Assembly: GCF_000382485.1 (NCBI RefSeq)
Contig: NZ_AORY01000012.1
Location: 1-64,000 of the forward strand
DNA: 64,000 bases
Reading direction: 5' to 3'
From: Sphingomonas sp. Mn802worker
GTDB lineage: Bacteria > Pseudomonadota > Alphaproteobacteria > Sphingomonadales > Sphingomonadaceae
Shown: positions 28,529 to 38,367 of the stretch, piece by piece
How the letters are laid out: each line of letters begins with the position of its first letter
How positions within the stretch are numbered: position 1 is the stretch's first letter
Notes under the pieces: model-generated
What the model was told of the DNA's origin: nothing
Seen by the model: the letters and a program-made list of their open reading frames with translations, nothing else
Databases searched by the model: none
Position numbers and translations under genes: made by a program

Positions 28529-29599
28529 ATGATCGGTTCGCTTACCAATGATGACCCCCGCGCCGACGCACGCGCCGGCATGGCTCGCTTCCTTGACGAC
28601 GTACCCACAGGTCGCATCGTCGTAGCGGGTCACTTCGATGCGGACGGCCTGTCGGCTGTCGCGATCCTGCTACGAGCGTTGCGAACGAGCGGGCGCGAGG
28701 CCGAGGCGGCGATCGTCGGCAAGGGCGAGACGCCATGGGACAAGTCGTTCGCCGACCACCTGCACGCGATGTCGCCCGCCGGATTGATCGTCACCGATCT
28801 GGGTACGCGCGGCGAGCCCGTCCTCTCGGGCGTACCAACGCTGACGATCGACCACCATCGCCCGACCGGCACACCGCCCGATGGCGTGACGCTTAACGGG
28901 CACGAACTAAACCCGGAACCCACCAGTGCGCTGATCGCGTGGTGGGCGGCGGCTGCGCTGGGTGACGCGTCCGACCTGCAATGGCTCGCCGCCCTCGGGC
29001 TGATCGGCGACATGGCGCCCGAGGACGCCTTTCCCGAACTCGCCGAGGCGCAGGCACGCTGGGGCAAGACCGCGCTGCGCGACGCGACTTCGCTCGTCAA
29101 TGCGCCCCGGCGCACCGCCGCAGCAGACGCATTACCGGCGCTCCGCCTGCTGCTAACCGCAGACGGACCCAAGATCATCAGCAAGGGCGACAGCGCCGAT
29201 GCGCAGGCGCTGGTCGCCGCCAAGGCGGAGGTCCGCGCAGCGGTCGAGGCCGCCCGCCGCATCGCCCCACGCGTCGTCGGCGACGTCGCGCTGATCCTTT
29301 TCGCCTCACCCTGTCAGATCCATCCGTTGATCGCACAGCAATGGCGCGGGCGGCTGAAGGACAAGATCGTGATCGCCGCCAACAGCGGCTACCGCCCCGG
29401 CTGGGTGCATTTCGCCGCGCGTTCGGCGAGCGGGCGCGACCTGCTTGCGTTCCTCGCCGAGCACCGGCCTGAGGGTGCTGACGGCCGCTACGGCAACGGT
29501 CATGCTCAGGCGACCGGCGGCGCGCTGACGATTGCGCAATGGAACGACTTCGTGACCGGACTGGGCTTCGACCAAGCGGTGCTGCCCCGCGTCGATTGA
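28529..29599 (+). CDS. DHH-family phosphoesterase (RecJ-like, stand-alone)
   Basis: The 356-residue protein has DHH-type motifs HFDADGLSA (motif I), VTDLG (motif II), IDHHRPTG (motif III) and a later GLIGDMAPED (motif IV). A DHHA1-like C-terminal domain with GRYGNGHAQATGG follows. It is shorter than RecJ (about 570 residues) and lacks the OB-fold, so a nanoRNase or RecJ-like nuclease acting on short substrates is more likely than a full recombination exonuclease. The function is not assigned further. Confidence 0.88.
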   Translation: MIGSLTNDDPRADARAGMARFLDDVPTGRIVVAGHFDADGLSAVAILLRALRTSGREAEAAIVGKGETPWDKSFADHLHAMSPAGLIVTDLGTRGEPVLSGVPTLTIDHHRPTGTPPDGVTLNGHELNPEPTSALIAWWAAAALGDASDLQWLAALGLIGDMAPEDAFPELAEAQARWGKTALRDATSLVNAPRRTAAADALPALRLLLTADGPKIISKGDSADAQALVAAKAEVRAAVEAARRIAPRVVGDVALILFASPCQIHPLIAQQWRGRLKDKIVIAANSGYRPGWVHFAARSASGRDLLAFLAEHRPEGADGRYGNGHAQATGGALTIAQWNDFVTGLGFDQAVLPRVD

Positions 29600-29687
29600 C
29601 GCTCCAGCTACGACCATGAAGCCACCCGCGGTCATTGCTGCGTGATCGTCGCGCGACTATTCTGTCCACCATCATCGGAGAAGCGTC

Positions 29688-30215
29688 ATGCCGATCACCA
29701 TCAATGGATCGCCCGTTCCCATTCCCAGCGATCCGCGTGTGTCGCTGCTCGACCTGCTGCGAGAGGGGCTTCACCTCTCCGGCACCAAGAAAGGCTGCAA
29801 TCAGGGCGCGTGCGGTGCCTGCACCGTCCTGGTCGACGGTGAGCGGATCGTCTCCTGCTTGGCACTCGCGGTGCAATATGACGGCCGTGAGGTTACCACG
29901 ATCGAAGGACTGGCGGACGGCGACACGCTCCATCCGCTCCAGGCTGCCTTCATCGAGCATGACGGGTTCCAGTGCGGCTATTGCACGCCCGGCCAGATCT
30001 GCTCCGCCGTTGCGATGGCCGACGAGATCGCGCGCGGCATGCCCAGCCACGTCACCGATGCGCTCGGCGGCGACACGATCACGCTGACCCGCGACGAGGT
30101 GCGTGAGCGGATGAGCGGCAATCTGTGTCGCTGCGGTGCGCATAACGGCATCGTCGATGCGATCCTCGAGGTCTACGGCCATGCCGATGAAAAGGTGCTG
30201 GAGGCCGCAGAATGA
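29688..30215 (+). CDS. Aldehyde oxidoreductase [2Fe-2S] subunit (PaoA/YagT-like)
   Basis: This is the small iron-sulphur subunit of a xanthine-oxidase-family molybdoenzyme. The 175-residue protein has a plant-ferredoxin cluster ([16 protein letters not shown], with a later Cys in IVSCLA) and a helical [2Fe-2S] domain ([19 protein letters not shown]). Unlike E. coli PaoA it has no twin-arginine signal, so the complex is probably cytosolic. GGAGAAGC lies just before the ATG. It overlaps the FAD-subunit gene by 4 nt. Confidence 0.94.
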   Translation: MPITINGSPVPIPSDPRVSLLDLLREGLHLSGTKKGCNQGACGACTVLVDGERIVSCLALAVQYDGREVTTIEGLADGDTLHPLQAAFIEHDGFQCGYCTPGQICSAVAMADEIARGMPSHVTDALGGDTITLTRDEVRERMSGNLCRCGAHNGIVDAILEVYGHADEKVLEAAE

Positions 30216-31195
30216 CGCCGTTCAGCTTCAACCGCGCTCGCGACACGACGCAGGCACTCGAACTCGCCCGGCACGGTGCACGCTATCTCGGCGGCGGCAC
30301 CAATCTGGTCGACCTGATGCGTGAGACGGTGGAGCGCCCCGCCGCGCTGGTCGACGTGACCGGCCTGTCGCGCGACATCACCGACACGCCCGGCGGCGGG
30401 CTGATGATCGGTGCGGCCGTGACCAACAGCGCGCTTGCTGCACATCCACAGGTCCGCACCCGCTATCCCGTCCTTGCCCGCGCGATCCTGGCGGGCGCCA
30501 GCGCGCAGATCCGCAACATGGCGACGGTCGGCGGCAACCTGCTCCAGCGGACGCGCTGCACTTATTTCTACGATGCCGAAGGGTCGCGCTGCAACAAGCG
30601 CCAGCCGGGACAAGGCTGCGATGCGAAAGACGGGTTCAACCGCATCCACGCCATTCTCGGCGCATCCGACGCCTGCGTCGCGACGCATCCGAGCGACATG
30701 TGCGTCGCCTTCGCCGCGCTCGACGCGGTCGTGCATCTTTCGTCCGCGACCGGCACGCGCACGCTGCCGCTGACCGACTTGCACCGGCTGCCCGGCGACC
30801 ATCCGCAGCTCGATACTGTGCTGGAGGCGGGAGAGTTGATCACCGCAATCGAGCTGCCCTCCTCGCCGCTCGCCGCGCACTCGACCTATCGCAAGGTACG
30901 CGACCGCGCGAGCTACGCCTTTGCGCTCGTCTCGGTCGCCGCCGCTATCCAGGTGGAGGACGGTCACGTCAGCGACGTGCGCCTCGCGCTCGGCGGCGTC
31001 GCGCACAAGCCGTGGCGCGCGACCCGCGCCGAAGCGGCGCTGCGCGGCCAAGCCGCAACACCCGATACCTTCCGCGCCGCTGCCGACGCCGAACTCGCCG
31101 TCGCGGTGCCGCTGCGCGACAACGGCTTCAAGATAGAGCTCGCGAAACGGACGATCACGGCCGTGCTGGCCGAACTGGCGGGAGTGGACGCATGA
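30212..31195 (+). CDS. Aldehyde oxidoreductase FAD subunit (PaoB/YagS-like)
   Basis: The 327-residue middle subunit passes electrons to FAD. It has the FAD-binding [12 protein letters not shown] and [15 protein letters not shown] motifs of the VAO-type fold and a C-terminal CO-dehydrogenase flavoprotein domain. A cysteine-containing insertion ([22 protein letters not shown]) corresponds to the region that holds an extra [4Fe-4S] cluster in E. coli PaoB. The gene overlaps both neighbours by 4 nt, as expected for subunits made in fixed ratio. Confidence 0.93.
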   Translation: MTPFSFNRARDTTQALELARHGARYLGGGTNLVDLMRETVERPAALVDVTGLSRDITDTPGGGLMIGAAVTNSALAAHPQVRTRYPVLARAILAGASAQIRNMATVGGNLLQRTRCTYFYDAEGSRCNKRQPGQGCDAKDGFNRIHAILGASDACVATHPSDMCVAFAALDAVVHLSSATGTRTLPLTDLHRLPGDHPQLDTVLEAGELITAIELPSSPLAAHSTYRKVRDRASYAFALVSVAAAIQVEDGHVSDVRLALGGVAHKPWRATRAEAALRGQAATPDTFRAAADAELAVAVPLRDNGFKIELAKRTITAVLAELAGVDA

Positions 31196-33519
31196 AAGCG
31201 GTCGAGGACGCCAAACAGGCGGTGCAAGGCGCGGCGCAGGCCGTCATGGCAAAGGCGGTGCAACTCGCACCCGACAGCTGGATGCCCGGCGGCAAGCCCG
31301 ATCCGCTGATCCGCGCGCAGCACGGTCATGTCGGCCGGGCGATCTCGCGTATCGATGGTCCGGTCAAGGTGCGCGGCGCGGCACCCTATGCGGCGGAGTT
31401 TCCGCTCGACGGCATGCTCTACGCTGCGCTCGTGTTCAGCACGATCGCCAAGGGCACGATCACTGCGCTTGAGACCGGTGCGGCAGAGGCTGCGCCAGGC
31501 GTCCGGCTCGTCATGACCTATCGCAACGCGCCGCGCATGAAGCGGATGCCGCTGTTCATGACCTCGGAAAAGGCGTGCGGCGGTAACGACCTGCCCGTGA
31601 TGCAGGACGCGAAGGTGTATTGGAACGGTGAGCCGGTCGCGCTCGTGCTGGCCGAGACGCAGGAACAGGCCGATCACGCCGCCGCGCTGATCCATGTCGC
31701 CTACGCGGAAGAACATGCGGTCACCGCGCTGGCCGAGGCCAAGGCGAACGGCGTCGAGCCCGCACAGTTCATGGGGCAGCCGCTCAAGTTCGAGAACGGC
31801 ACCGCCGAGGAGGCGCTGGCGCGCGCGGCGCACAAGGTCGACCGACGCTACACGACGCCGCGGCACAGTCACAATGCGATCGAGTTGCACGCGGTCACCG
31901 TTGCGTGGGACGACGAAACCTTGCGCGTTCACGACGCGACGCAGATGGTCGCGCACACCGCCTGGTCGTTAGGGCATGTGTTTGGAATGGCGGAGGATCA
32001 GGTCCATGTCACCTCCCCGTTCGTCGGCGGCGGATTCGGCGGCAAGGGATTGTGGCAGCATCAGGTGCTCGCCGCCGCCGCGTCTAAATTGGCCGGGCGT
32101 CCCGTCCGCCTGATGCTCTCACGCGAGGGCGTCTACCGCATCGTCGGCGGGCGTACGGTCACCGAACAGCGCGTCGCGCTTGGCGCGGACGCGGACGGCA
32201 CCTTCGAGGCGCTGATCCACACCGGCACGACCGCGATGAGCCACCACAACGTCCTGCCCGAGCCGTTCATCCTGCCCGCCCGCAGCGCCTATGCGGCAAA
32301 AACGATGAAGCTCGACGTCGAGGTCGCCTATCTCGACATGGTCGCCAACACCTTCATGCGCGCGCCCGGTGAAGCGGTTGGCACCTTTGCGCTCGAAAGC
32401 GCGATCGACGAGCTCGCGCACGAGATGGGCGTCGATCCGATCGAGCTGCGGCTGCGCAACGAGCCCGAGAAGGACCCGACCACCGGCGCGCCTTTCTCCT
32501 CCCGAGAGATCGAAAAAGCTTATCGTGACGGCGCCGAGCGGTTCGGCTGGTCCGAACGCCATGCACCGGGCACGCGGCGCGAGGGCGAGTGGATGATCGG
32601 CACCGGTGTCGCCACCGCAACCTATCCCTATTATCGCATGCCGGGCGGCGCGGCGCGGATCACGCTCAGGCCGGACGGCGCGACGGTCGACATCGCGGCG
32701 CACGACATGGGCATGGGCACCGCCACCGCGCAGACGCAGGTCGCGGCCGATCGACTCGGGCTCGACATGGACCAAGTCGCGTTCAACTATGGCGACAGCA
32801 CGCTACCAGGCACCGTCATGGCCGGCGGATCGCAGCAGACTGCCGCGATCGGCGCGTCGGTGATGGCCGCGCACCGCGCGCTCGTCACCGAGCTGCTGAA
32901 GCTCGCCGGCAACGACTCGCCGCTCGCCGGCCTTGATGTCGATGAAGTCGTCAGCGTGAACAGTGGCCTCGCAAAGGTCGACGATCCTTCGGCACATGAG
33001 AGCTACGCCTCGATCCTGTCTCGCGCGCAGCGCGACGAGGTATCTGCGGAGGCCGAGCCGCCCGCACCGTTGGAGACGACGCACTGGTCGATGCACTCGC
33101 ACGGCGCGATGTTCTGCGAAGTGCGCGTGAATGCCGTGACGGGCGAGCTGCGCGTCTCGCGCTTTCTCGGCTCGTTCGACTGCGGCCGAATCCTCAACCC
33201 CAAGACCGCGGCGAGCCAGTTCCGCGGCGGCATCATCATGGGACTCGGCCTCGCGCTGATGGAGGAGACGCAATATGACGAGCGCAGCGGGCGCATCATG
33301 AACCCCAGCCTCGCCGAATATCACGTGCCCGTGCACATGGACGTGCCCGAGATCGAGGTCATGTGGACCGACATTCCCGATCCGCATGCACCCATGGGCG
33401 CGCGCGGCGTCGGTGAGATCGGGATCACCGGCGTTGCGGCCGCCGTCGCGAACGCGGTGTTCAACGCGACCGGCAAGCGTGTGCGCGACCTGCCGATCAC
33501 GCTCGACAAGCTGCTCTGA
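31192..33519 (+). CDS. Aldehyde oxidoreductase molybdenum-binding subunit (PaoC/YagR-like)
   Basis: This catalytic subunit binds a molybdopterin cofactor and oxidises aldehydes or N-heterocycles. The 775-residue protein has an N-terminal helical extension (about residues 1-40), the [10 protein letters not shown] start of the hammerhead domain, cofactor-binding [15 protein letters not shown], and the catalytic base about Glu742 in RGVGEIG. It ends in the PaoC-like LPITLDKLL. No XdhC/PaoD insertion chaperone follows, so maturation must rely on a gene elsewhere. The substrate cannot be told from sequence. Confidence 0.93.
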   Translation: MKAVEDAKQAVQGAAQAVMAKAVQLAPDSWMPGGKPDPLIRAQHGHVGRAISRIDGPVKVRGAAPYAAEFPLDGMLYAALVFSTIAKGTITALETGAAEAAPGVRLVMTYRNAPRMKRMPLFMTSEKACGGNDLPVMQDAKVYWNGEPVALVLAETQEQADHAAALIHVAYAEEHAVTALAEAKANGVEPAQFMGQPLKFENGTAEEALARAAHKVDRRYTTPRHSHNAIELHAVTVAWDDETLRVHDATQMVAHTAWSLGHVFGMAEDQVHVTSPFVGGGFGGKGLWQHQVLAAAASKLAGRPVRLMLSREGVYRIVGGRTVTEQRVALGADADGTFEALIHTGTTAMSHHNVLPEPFILPARSAYAAKTMKLDVEVAYLDMVANTFMRAPGEAVGTFALESAIDELAHEMGVDPIELRLRNEPEKDPTTGAPFSSREIEKAYRDGAERFGWSERHAPGTRREGEWMIGTGVATATYPYYRMPGGAARITLRPDGATVDIAAHDMGMGTATAQTQVAADRLGLDMDQVAFNYGDSTLPGTVMAGGSQQTAAIGASVMAAHRALVTELLKLAGNDSPLAGLDVDEVVSVNSGLAKVDDPSAHESYASILSRAQRDEVSAEAEPPAPLETTHWSMHSHGAMFCEVRVNAVTGELRVSRFLGSFDCGRILNPKTAASQFRGGIIMGLGLALMEETQYDERSGRIMNPSLAEYHVPVHMDVPEIEVMWTDIPDPHAPMGARGVGEIGITGVAAAVANAVFNATGKRVRDLPITLDKLL

Positions 33520-33526
33520 AATAACA

Positions 33527-33559
33527 GGCGAGGCGACGCCCTGGCTTCGTCGCTTCGCC
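33527..33559 (+). terminator. Putative terminator hairpin after the aldehyde oxidoreductase operon
   Basis: A 12-bp stem with one G-T pair (GGCGAGGCGACG / CGTCGCTTCGCC, 9-nt loop) starts 7 nt after the paoC-like stop. Only a short pyrimidine stretch (CTCT) follows, so termination would depend mainly on the strong stem. Confidence 0.5.
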
Positions 33560-33576
33560 CTCTAGCCGGAGAAACG

Positions 33577-35268
33577 TTGTTAACCTGCCCGCCGTATGGC
33601 TCGCACATGCCCTCGTCGCTCAACGCTGCGGACACGCTGGTGCCGCATCAGGCCCACAACTCCGCGGTGGCGCCGGCACGTATCCTTGATCTGCTTCCCG
33701 GGTTGGTCGCCTATTTCGGACCCGATCTGCGCTACCGTTACGCCAATCAGACCTATGCGCGCTGGCGCGGCATGGACCCCGACAAGATCGTCGGCCGCTA
33801 CGTTCGTGAAATCGTTGGGGAACGTAACTACCCGCTGATCGCCGACCAGCTACGCCGCGCCCTCGGTGGTGAGACGATTTCCTACGACTACCTGCTGTTC
33901 GACAACGACGACCAGCGATCGGTGCAAGGAAGCTACGTCCCGGATTTTGACGAAATCGGGCATGTCGCCGGCGTCATCGTCCTAGTGACAGAGACGTGCC
34001 GGCGCGACACCATCGATTTCGAAACGGCACGCAGCGAGGCAATGTTCGCCGAAGCGTTCGAAAACGCGCCATTCGGCCGTGCGATCGTCAGCCCGGATGG
34101 GCGCATCGTTCGCGTCAACCCGCGCTTCGCGGCGATGATTGAGCGCCCGGCGCAGGACCTTCTCGGCCTTGGCATCTCCGATATCACGCATCCGGACGAC
34201 CTCGAGTCCGACCTGCGGCAACTAAACGAAATCCTTGCCGGTGTGCGTAACGGCTACAGCATGGAAAAGCGCTACGTGCGCCCGAACGGCACCGCCTTCT
34301 CCGCTCGGCTGGAGGTTTCGGCGGTGCGTAACGACTCGGGACAGGTCACCTGCTTCTTCGCTCATGTCGAGGACATCACCCAGCAACGCGAGGCCGAACG
34401 CCGATTGATCGAGATGAACGCACGCCTGTCGCTCGTGTCCGAAGCGGTACGCGGCGGATCGTGGCACATGGATGTGGCGAGCGGCACCTTTGAGACATCG
34501 CAGCAGCTTGCGCGCTTTGTCGCCGGTCCTGAGGCACAACCCTATGATCTCGATGGTTTCAGCGAGCACATCCTGCCCGAGGATCGCGCCAAGGCCGACC
34601 TGAGCGACCTGATCGAGGGGAAGCACGACCGCTCCTCGGTCGAATACCGCCTGCAGACCGCGAGCGGCATCCACTGGATGCGCTGCGACCGGCGGCTTCT
34701 ACGCGACGAGCACGGCCGGCCCGAGAAGCTCGTCGGCGTGACGATCGACCTGACCGAGGAACACGAACGCCGCATCCGTGCCGAACTGGAGGCGACGACC
34801 GATCCGCTCACCGGGCTTCTGAACCGGCGCGGACTGGATCAGCGGCTGGCCGCGCTGCCTGCCGACCTCGCCTGCGGAGTGATGCTGGTCGACCTCGACG
34901 GGTTCAAGCAGGTCAACGACACGCTCGGCCACGACGCGGGCGATGCTATACTGGTCGAGGTCGGCGACCGTCTACGCGGTTCGGTACGCCGTGACGACCT
35001 GGTCGCGAGGCTGGGCGGCGACGAGTTTGCGGTCGTGCTGGTCGGCGCCGACATAGGCAAGCTCGAGTCGCTCGCGGCGCGCACGGTGACGGTTTTGCAG
35101 GGCCGCTTCGACGCATGTGGTGACAGTGGGCTCGATGTCGGCGCCAGCATCGGCGCGGCATGGTCCGCCTCCCCGCTCGTCACCCAGCGCGCGGTGATGA
35201 CCCGCGCCGACCGGGCGCTCTACCAGGCGAAGGCAGCCGGACGCGGCACGTGGCGGCTCGCCGCCTGA
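33577..35268 (+). CDS. PAS-PAS-PAS diguanylate cyclase (GGDEF)
   Basis: The 563-residue soluble protein has three PAS/PAC sensory modules (about residues 35-145, 155-275 and 285-390) and a C-terminal GGDEF domain. The active site LGGDEFAVVL is intact, and the product-inhibition I-site RxxD (RRDD, five residues before GGDEF) is present, so it should make cyclic di-GMP under feedback control. No transmembrane segment or EAL domain is seen. TTG 33577 has GGAG 5 nt upstream. ATG 33607 is the alternative start. Confidence 0.9.
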   Translation: MLTCPPYGSHMPSSLNAADTLVPHQAHNSAVAPARILDLLPGLVAYFGPDLRYRYANQTYARWRGMDPDKIVGRYVREIVGERNYPLIADQLRRALGGETISYDYLLFDNDDQRSVQGSYVPDFDEIGHVAGVIVLVTETCRRDTIDFETARSEAMFAEAFENAPFGRAIVSPDGRIVRVNPRFAAMIERPAQDLLGLGISDITHPDDLESDLRQLNEILAGVRNGYSMEKRYVRPNGTAFSARLEVSAVRNDSGQVTCFFAHVEDITQQREAERRLIEMNARLSLVSEAVRGGSWHMDVASGTFETSQQLARFVAGPEAQPYDLDGFSEHILPEDRAKADLSDLIEGKHDRSSVEYRLQTASGIHWMRCDRRLLRDEHGRPEKLVGVTIDLTEEHERRIRAELEATTDPLTGLLNRRGLDQRLAALPADLACGVMLVDLDGFKQVNDTLGHDAGDAILVEVGDRLRGSVRRDDLVARLGGDEFAVVLVGADIGKLESLAARTVTVLQGRFDACGDSGLDVGASIGAAWSASPLVTQRAVMTRADRALYQAKAAGRGTWRLAA

Positions 35269-35389
35269 TAGCCGTGTGCAAAGAGGCGGTGTCGCCGTGT
35301 GATGGCGGCGCTTGCGACCTTGGTCCGGCTTCCGCGTTCCAGCCTCGCCGCCTAACGCTGCGGCGGTGTCGCAGAAGGAGCCGGACGAC

Positions 35390-35923
35390 GTGACCCTTAC
35401 CCCTGCCCGTGGCGCAGCCCCGCTCGCCATCATCGTCATGGGGGTCAGCGGGTCGGGCAAGTCGACGCTCGGCAGCCTGCTCGCGCGCGCGCTGGATTGC
35501 CCGTTCCTTGAAGGGGACGATTTCCATTCGGTCGAGGCGATCGCGAAGATGCGTGCGGGTCACCCTTTGAGCGACGTTGATCGCTGGCCGTGGCTCGACC
35601 GCCTGGGGGAAGCGGTCGGGACGGCGGCGCGCACGCATGGCCGCGCCGTCGCGACCTGCTCCGCGCTCAAGCGACGCTACCGTGACCGCCTGATCGCCGC
35701 GACCGCAGGCAGCGTCCGCTTTGTCCTGCTCGACACTGATCGCGACGAGCTGGTCGAGCGCCTCCAACACCGCGCACATCACTATATGCCCGCCAGCCTG
35801 CTCGACAGTCAGCTGGACAGCCTCGAGCTTCCTGCACCCGACGAGCCGGTGCTGGCGCTCGACGCGCATCACAGCCCGTCCGAACTCTGCTACGCGGCGA
35901 TCACCTGGGCCCAGGGCACCTAG
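35390..35923 (+). CDS. gntK: Gluconokinase
   Basis: It phosphorylates D-gluconate to 6-phosphogluconate for the Entner-Doudoroff or pentose phosphate routes. The 177-residue P-loop kinase has GVSGSGKST near residue 15, the GDDFHS substrate motif and the CSALKRRYRDRL lid helix, at normal family length. GTG 35390 is chosen for the AAGGAG about 10 nt upstream. It converges with a FadR-type regulator gene with a 4-nt overlap, a plausible local control pair. No gluconate permease or dehydratase genes are in the window. Confidence 0.92.
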   Translation: MTLTPARGAAPLAIIVMGVSGSGKSTLGSLLARALDCPFLEGDDFHSVEAIAKMRAGHPLSDVDRWPWLDRLGEAVGTAARTHGRAVATCSALKRRYRDRLIAATAGSVRFVLLDTDRDELVERLQHRAHHYMPASLLDSQLDSLELPAPDEPVLALDAHHSPSELCYAAITWAQGT

Positions 35924-36603
35924 GGCATCAAGCGCTTGCGCCCTTCCGACAGGTGCCACCGCATCGCGAGTGCGGCCGCATCGCCGTCCTGCGCACCGAT
36001 CGCGTCGACGATCATCTCATGCTCGCGCATCATCGCCCCGATCACCTCGGGCGGGCGCGAGCGCGAGATATCGACACCGGCCCGCATCACCTTCTCGACC
36101 TCGCCGACCAGCGCCTCGAACGCCGCCGGGAACGCCGGATTGGCGGTCGCCCCGACAATGCGGCGGTGCAATTCCATGTCCTCGTCGTGCGCCGGCGCAT
36201 CGGACAGCAGCGCGCGGCGCAGGTCGGCGAGCGCTGCCTCGATCGCCGCCATCTCCTCGTCAGATCGCCGCGCTGCCGCCAGCCGTGCTGCCTCCGCCTC
36301 CAGCACGAAACGAACTTCGTAGGTACCGAGCGTCGCCGCCAGCCCCGAAGCCGGCATGAACGCCAGCATCCTGTGCGATGGCCTGCTCTTCACGAACGAT
36401 CCCGCACCGCGCCGCGGCTCGGTGATCCCGTCTGACGCGAGCCGCGCCAGCGCCTCGCGCACGATCGTGCGCGACATGCCGAACATCTCCGCCAGCCGCG
36501 CTTCCGCCGGTAGCCGATCTCCGACGCTCAGATCCTGGTCGTCGATGATCTCGACGATCGCGGTGTAGGCGCGATCGGTCAGTCGTTCCTGCACCACGTG
36601 CAC
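35920..36603 (-). CDS. FadR-subfamily GntR transcriptional regulator
   Basis: The 227-residue protein has an N-terminal winged HTH (RLPAEARLAEMFGMSRTIVREALARLASDG) and a C-terminal FCD ligand domain with the likely metal-binding residues in DMELHRRIV, REHEMIV and AMRWHLSEG. FCD regulators often sense sugar acids or carboxylates. With gluconokinase adjacent, gluconate or a derivative is a reasonable guess. The GTG start follows a strong GGGAGAGG ribosome-binding site. An inverted CTTGGT/ACCAAG pair upstream could be its operator. Confidence 0.9.
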   Translation of the reverse strand: MHVVQERLTDRAYTAIVEIIDDQDLSVGDRLPAEARLAEMFGMSRTIVREALARLASDGITEPRRGAGSFVKSRPSHRMLAFMPASGLAATLGTYEVRFVLEAEAARLAAARRSDEEMAAIEAALADLRRALLSDAPAHDEDMELHRRIVGATANPAFPAAFEALVGEVEKVMRAGVDISRSRPPEVIGAMMREHEMIVDAIGAQDGDAAALAMRWHLSEGRKRLMP

Positions 36604-36612
36604 GCCCTCTCC

Positions 36613-36652
36613 CTTGGTAGCTCAGGATAGCGCGCATTCCGCCGGGACCAAG
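36613..36652. promoter_or_regulatory. Possible operator: spaced inverted repeat upstream of the GntR-type gene
   Basis: CTTGGT at 36613-36618 and ACCAAG at 36647-36652 form an inverted repeat separated by 28 nt, directly upstream of the regulator start. The spacing is large for a FadR-type dimer site, so this is tentative. The remaining gap to 36880 holds no gene or promoter that I can recognise with confidence. Confidence 0.25.
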
Positions 36653-36880
36653 AGGTACCGCGTCCTTTTACGCTGTCGTTCGGTCTCCGCTTGAAACGGT
36701 CAGGCGCGAAACCTGTATGACAAGTCTTTTCTCTATCAGGACGCCGGCGCGCCTAAGATAGCGGTAAATTAGCTTCGGGGATTGAACCTGTCCAACCACT
36801 TGTCGTAAGGAATGCAGGAACAGAGTTCGCGCGAAACAAGGCGGACCGCGACCGTACCGTCGATCAAGGGAGGATGACGC

Positions 36881-37138
36881 ATGACAGGCGAACAAGCACA
36901 TGATCCAGCACACACGCTGGTGCCCCGACCTGCCCGGCTGACCCCGACGCAGCTGAAGGTGATGCACGGCGTCCGTTCCGGCCGACTCAACAAGCAGATC
37001 GCCTATGATCTCGGCATCGCCGAGGCGACCGTGAAGGCGCACATGACCGCGCTGATGCGCAAGCTCAACGTCCGCAACCGGACCCAGGTCGCGATGGCGG
37101 CGCAGGCGTTGGGTTACGACGCGCGGTTGGCGGGATAG
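36881..37138 (+). CDS. Stand-alone LuxR-type helix-turn-helix regulator
   Basis: The 85-residue protein is essentially one LuxR/FixJ C-terminal DNA-binding domain: LTPTQLKVMHGVRSGRLNKQIAYDLGIAEATVKAHMTALMRKLNV, with the recognition helix in ATVKAHMTALM. No receiver or autoinducer domain is present. AGGATGACGC precedes the ATG. It lies alone, convergent with cobO, behind a 277-nt upstream region. Targets are unknown. Confidence 0.85.
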   Translation: MTGEQAHDPAHTLVPRPARLTPTQLKVMHGVRSGRLNKQIAYDLGIAEATVKAHMTALMRKLNVRNRTQVAMAAQALGYDARLAG

Positions 37139-37174
37139 GTTCTTCGGGACCGATGCGTCGGCACCCGCCGCCGG

Positions 37175-37786
37175 TCAGAACTCGATCCCGGCCTGTGCCT
37201 TCACGCCCTGCTCGCGGAACGGATGTTTGACGAGGCTCATGTCAGTCACCAGGTCGGCAAGCTCGATCAGCGCGTCGGGCGCATTGCGTCCCGTTACAAT
37301 GACATGGGTCATTGCCGGCTTGGCACGCAGCACGTCGAGCACCTCATCCAGCGGCAGATAATCGTAGCGCAGCACGATGTTCAGTTCGTCCGCCAGCACC
37401 ATGCGATAAGTCGGGTCGGCGATCATCCGCTTGACCTCCTCCCACGCCGCACGCGCCGTCGCGATATCGCGCGTGCGGTCCTGCGTGTCCCAGGTGAAGC
37501 CCTCGCCCATCGGCTTGAACTCGACGCCCAGCTGCCGGAACACCGGCGCCTCGCCGGTTTCCATCGCACCCTTAACGAACTGGACGACGCCGACCTTCAT
37601 GCCATGTCCAACCGCGCGCACCACCATGCCGAGCGCCGCGGAGGTCTTGCCCTTGCCCTTGCCGGTGTGAACGATCAGCAGGCCCTTCTCGACCTGCTTC
37701 GATGCGACGATGCGATCGTGCGCGACCTTCTTCTTCGCCATCTTCTCGGCATGTTCTTCGTCACTGCGCATCGACATCGTCTCCAT
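37175..37786 (-). CDS. cobO: Cob(I)yrinic acid a,c-diamide adenosyltransferase (CobA/BtuR type)
   Basis: It transfers the adenosyl group of ATP to the cobalt of corrinoids to form the Co-C bond of adenosylcobalamin. The 203-residue protein has P-loop HTGKGKGKTSAALGM near residue 42, the VQFVKGAMETGE segment and VLADELNIVLRYDYL. ATG 37786 gives the longest form. Internal ATGs at 37777 and 37771 have a GGAG upstream and may be the true start. It lies 29 nt after cobU in a two-gene leftward unit. Confidence 0.94.
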   Translation of the reverse strand: METMSMRSDEEHAEKMAKKKVAHDRIVASKQVEKGLLIVHTGKGKGKTSAALGMVVRAVGHGMKVGVVQFVKGAMETGEAPVFRQLGVEFKPMGEGFTWDTQDRTRDIATARAAWEEVKRMIADPTYRMVLADELNIVLRYDYLPLDEVLDVLRAKPAMTHVIVTGRNAPDALIELADLVTDMSLVKHPFREQGVKAQAGIEF

Positions 37787-37815
37787 CGATCACGTCGGCC
37801 AGGCCGACGCCTTCC

Positions 37816-38337
37816 CTATCCCTTGATCCGCAGCGGCAGTCCTGCGACCACCAGCTCGACCCGGTCGCACACCGCCGCAACCCGCTGGTTCAAGCGGCCG
37901 GCCGCATCACGGAAGCGTCGTGCCAGCGCATTGTCGGGCACGATGCCGAAGCCGACCTCGTTGCTGACGAAGATCAGGTCACCGTCAGCCTGTTCGATCG
38001 CGCTCACCAAAGCGTCGCTCGCCTGATCCATATCGGCATCGCCAAGCATCAGGTTCGACACCCATAAGGTGAGACAATCGACCAGCAGCACACGGCCCGC
38101 ACGCGCCTCCCGCCCGATCGCTCCGGGCAGGTCCGTCGGTGCCTCAAGCGTCGACCAGCGCGCGTCACGGTCGCGCCGATGCGCTGCAATGCGCTCGGCC
38201 ATCTCGCCATCGAACGCCTGCGCGGTGGCGACGAAGACCAGCTCGCCCGTGCACCCTTCCGCCAGTTCCTGCGCGTGCCGGCTCTTGCCCGACCGCGCAC
38301 CGCCCAGCACCAATGTCGTCGTCGCGTGCGCGCTCAT
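37816..38337 (-). CDS. cobU: Adenosylcobinamide kinase / adenosylcobinamide-phosphate guanylyltransferase
   Basis: This bifunctional enzyme phosphorylates adenosylcobinamide and then adds GMP to give adenosyl-GDP-cobinamide. The 173-residue protein has P-loop GGARSGKSRHAQ, the VATAQAFDGEMAERIAAHRRDR segment with the histidine that accepts GMP, LLVDCLTLWVSNL and SNEVGFGIVP. ATG 38337 is chosen because homology starts immediately. Only 30 nt separate it from the divergent cobC start. Confidence 0.94.
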   Translation of the reverse strand: MSAHATTTLVLGGARSGKSRHAQELAEGCTGELVFVATAQAFDGEMAERIAAHRRDRDARWSTLEAPTDLPGAIGREARAGRVLLVDCLTLWVSNLMLGDADMDQASDALVSAIEQADGDLIFVSNEVGFGIVPDNALARRFRDAAGRLNQRVAAVCDRVELVVAGLPLRIKG

Positions 38338-38367
38338 GTTCCTGCCGACTTGCTCAAGCCCGCGTGA
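38338..38367. promoter_or_regulatory. Very short divergent gap between cobU and cobC
   Basis: Thirty bases separate the starts of the leftward cobU-cobO unit and the rightward cobC-cobD-cobQ unit. This is too short for two separate promoters plus a cobalamin riboswitch, so at least one promoter must lie inside the opposing coding sequence. I see no B12-box-like sequence here. Confidence 0.35.

Noticed and set aside
29688-33519. Xanthine dehydrogenase assignment for the molybdoenzyme
   Set aside because: The separate small, FAD and Mo subunits, the cysteine insertion in the FAD subunit and the PaoC-like C-terminus fit a Pao/YagTSR aldehyde oxidoreductase better.
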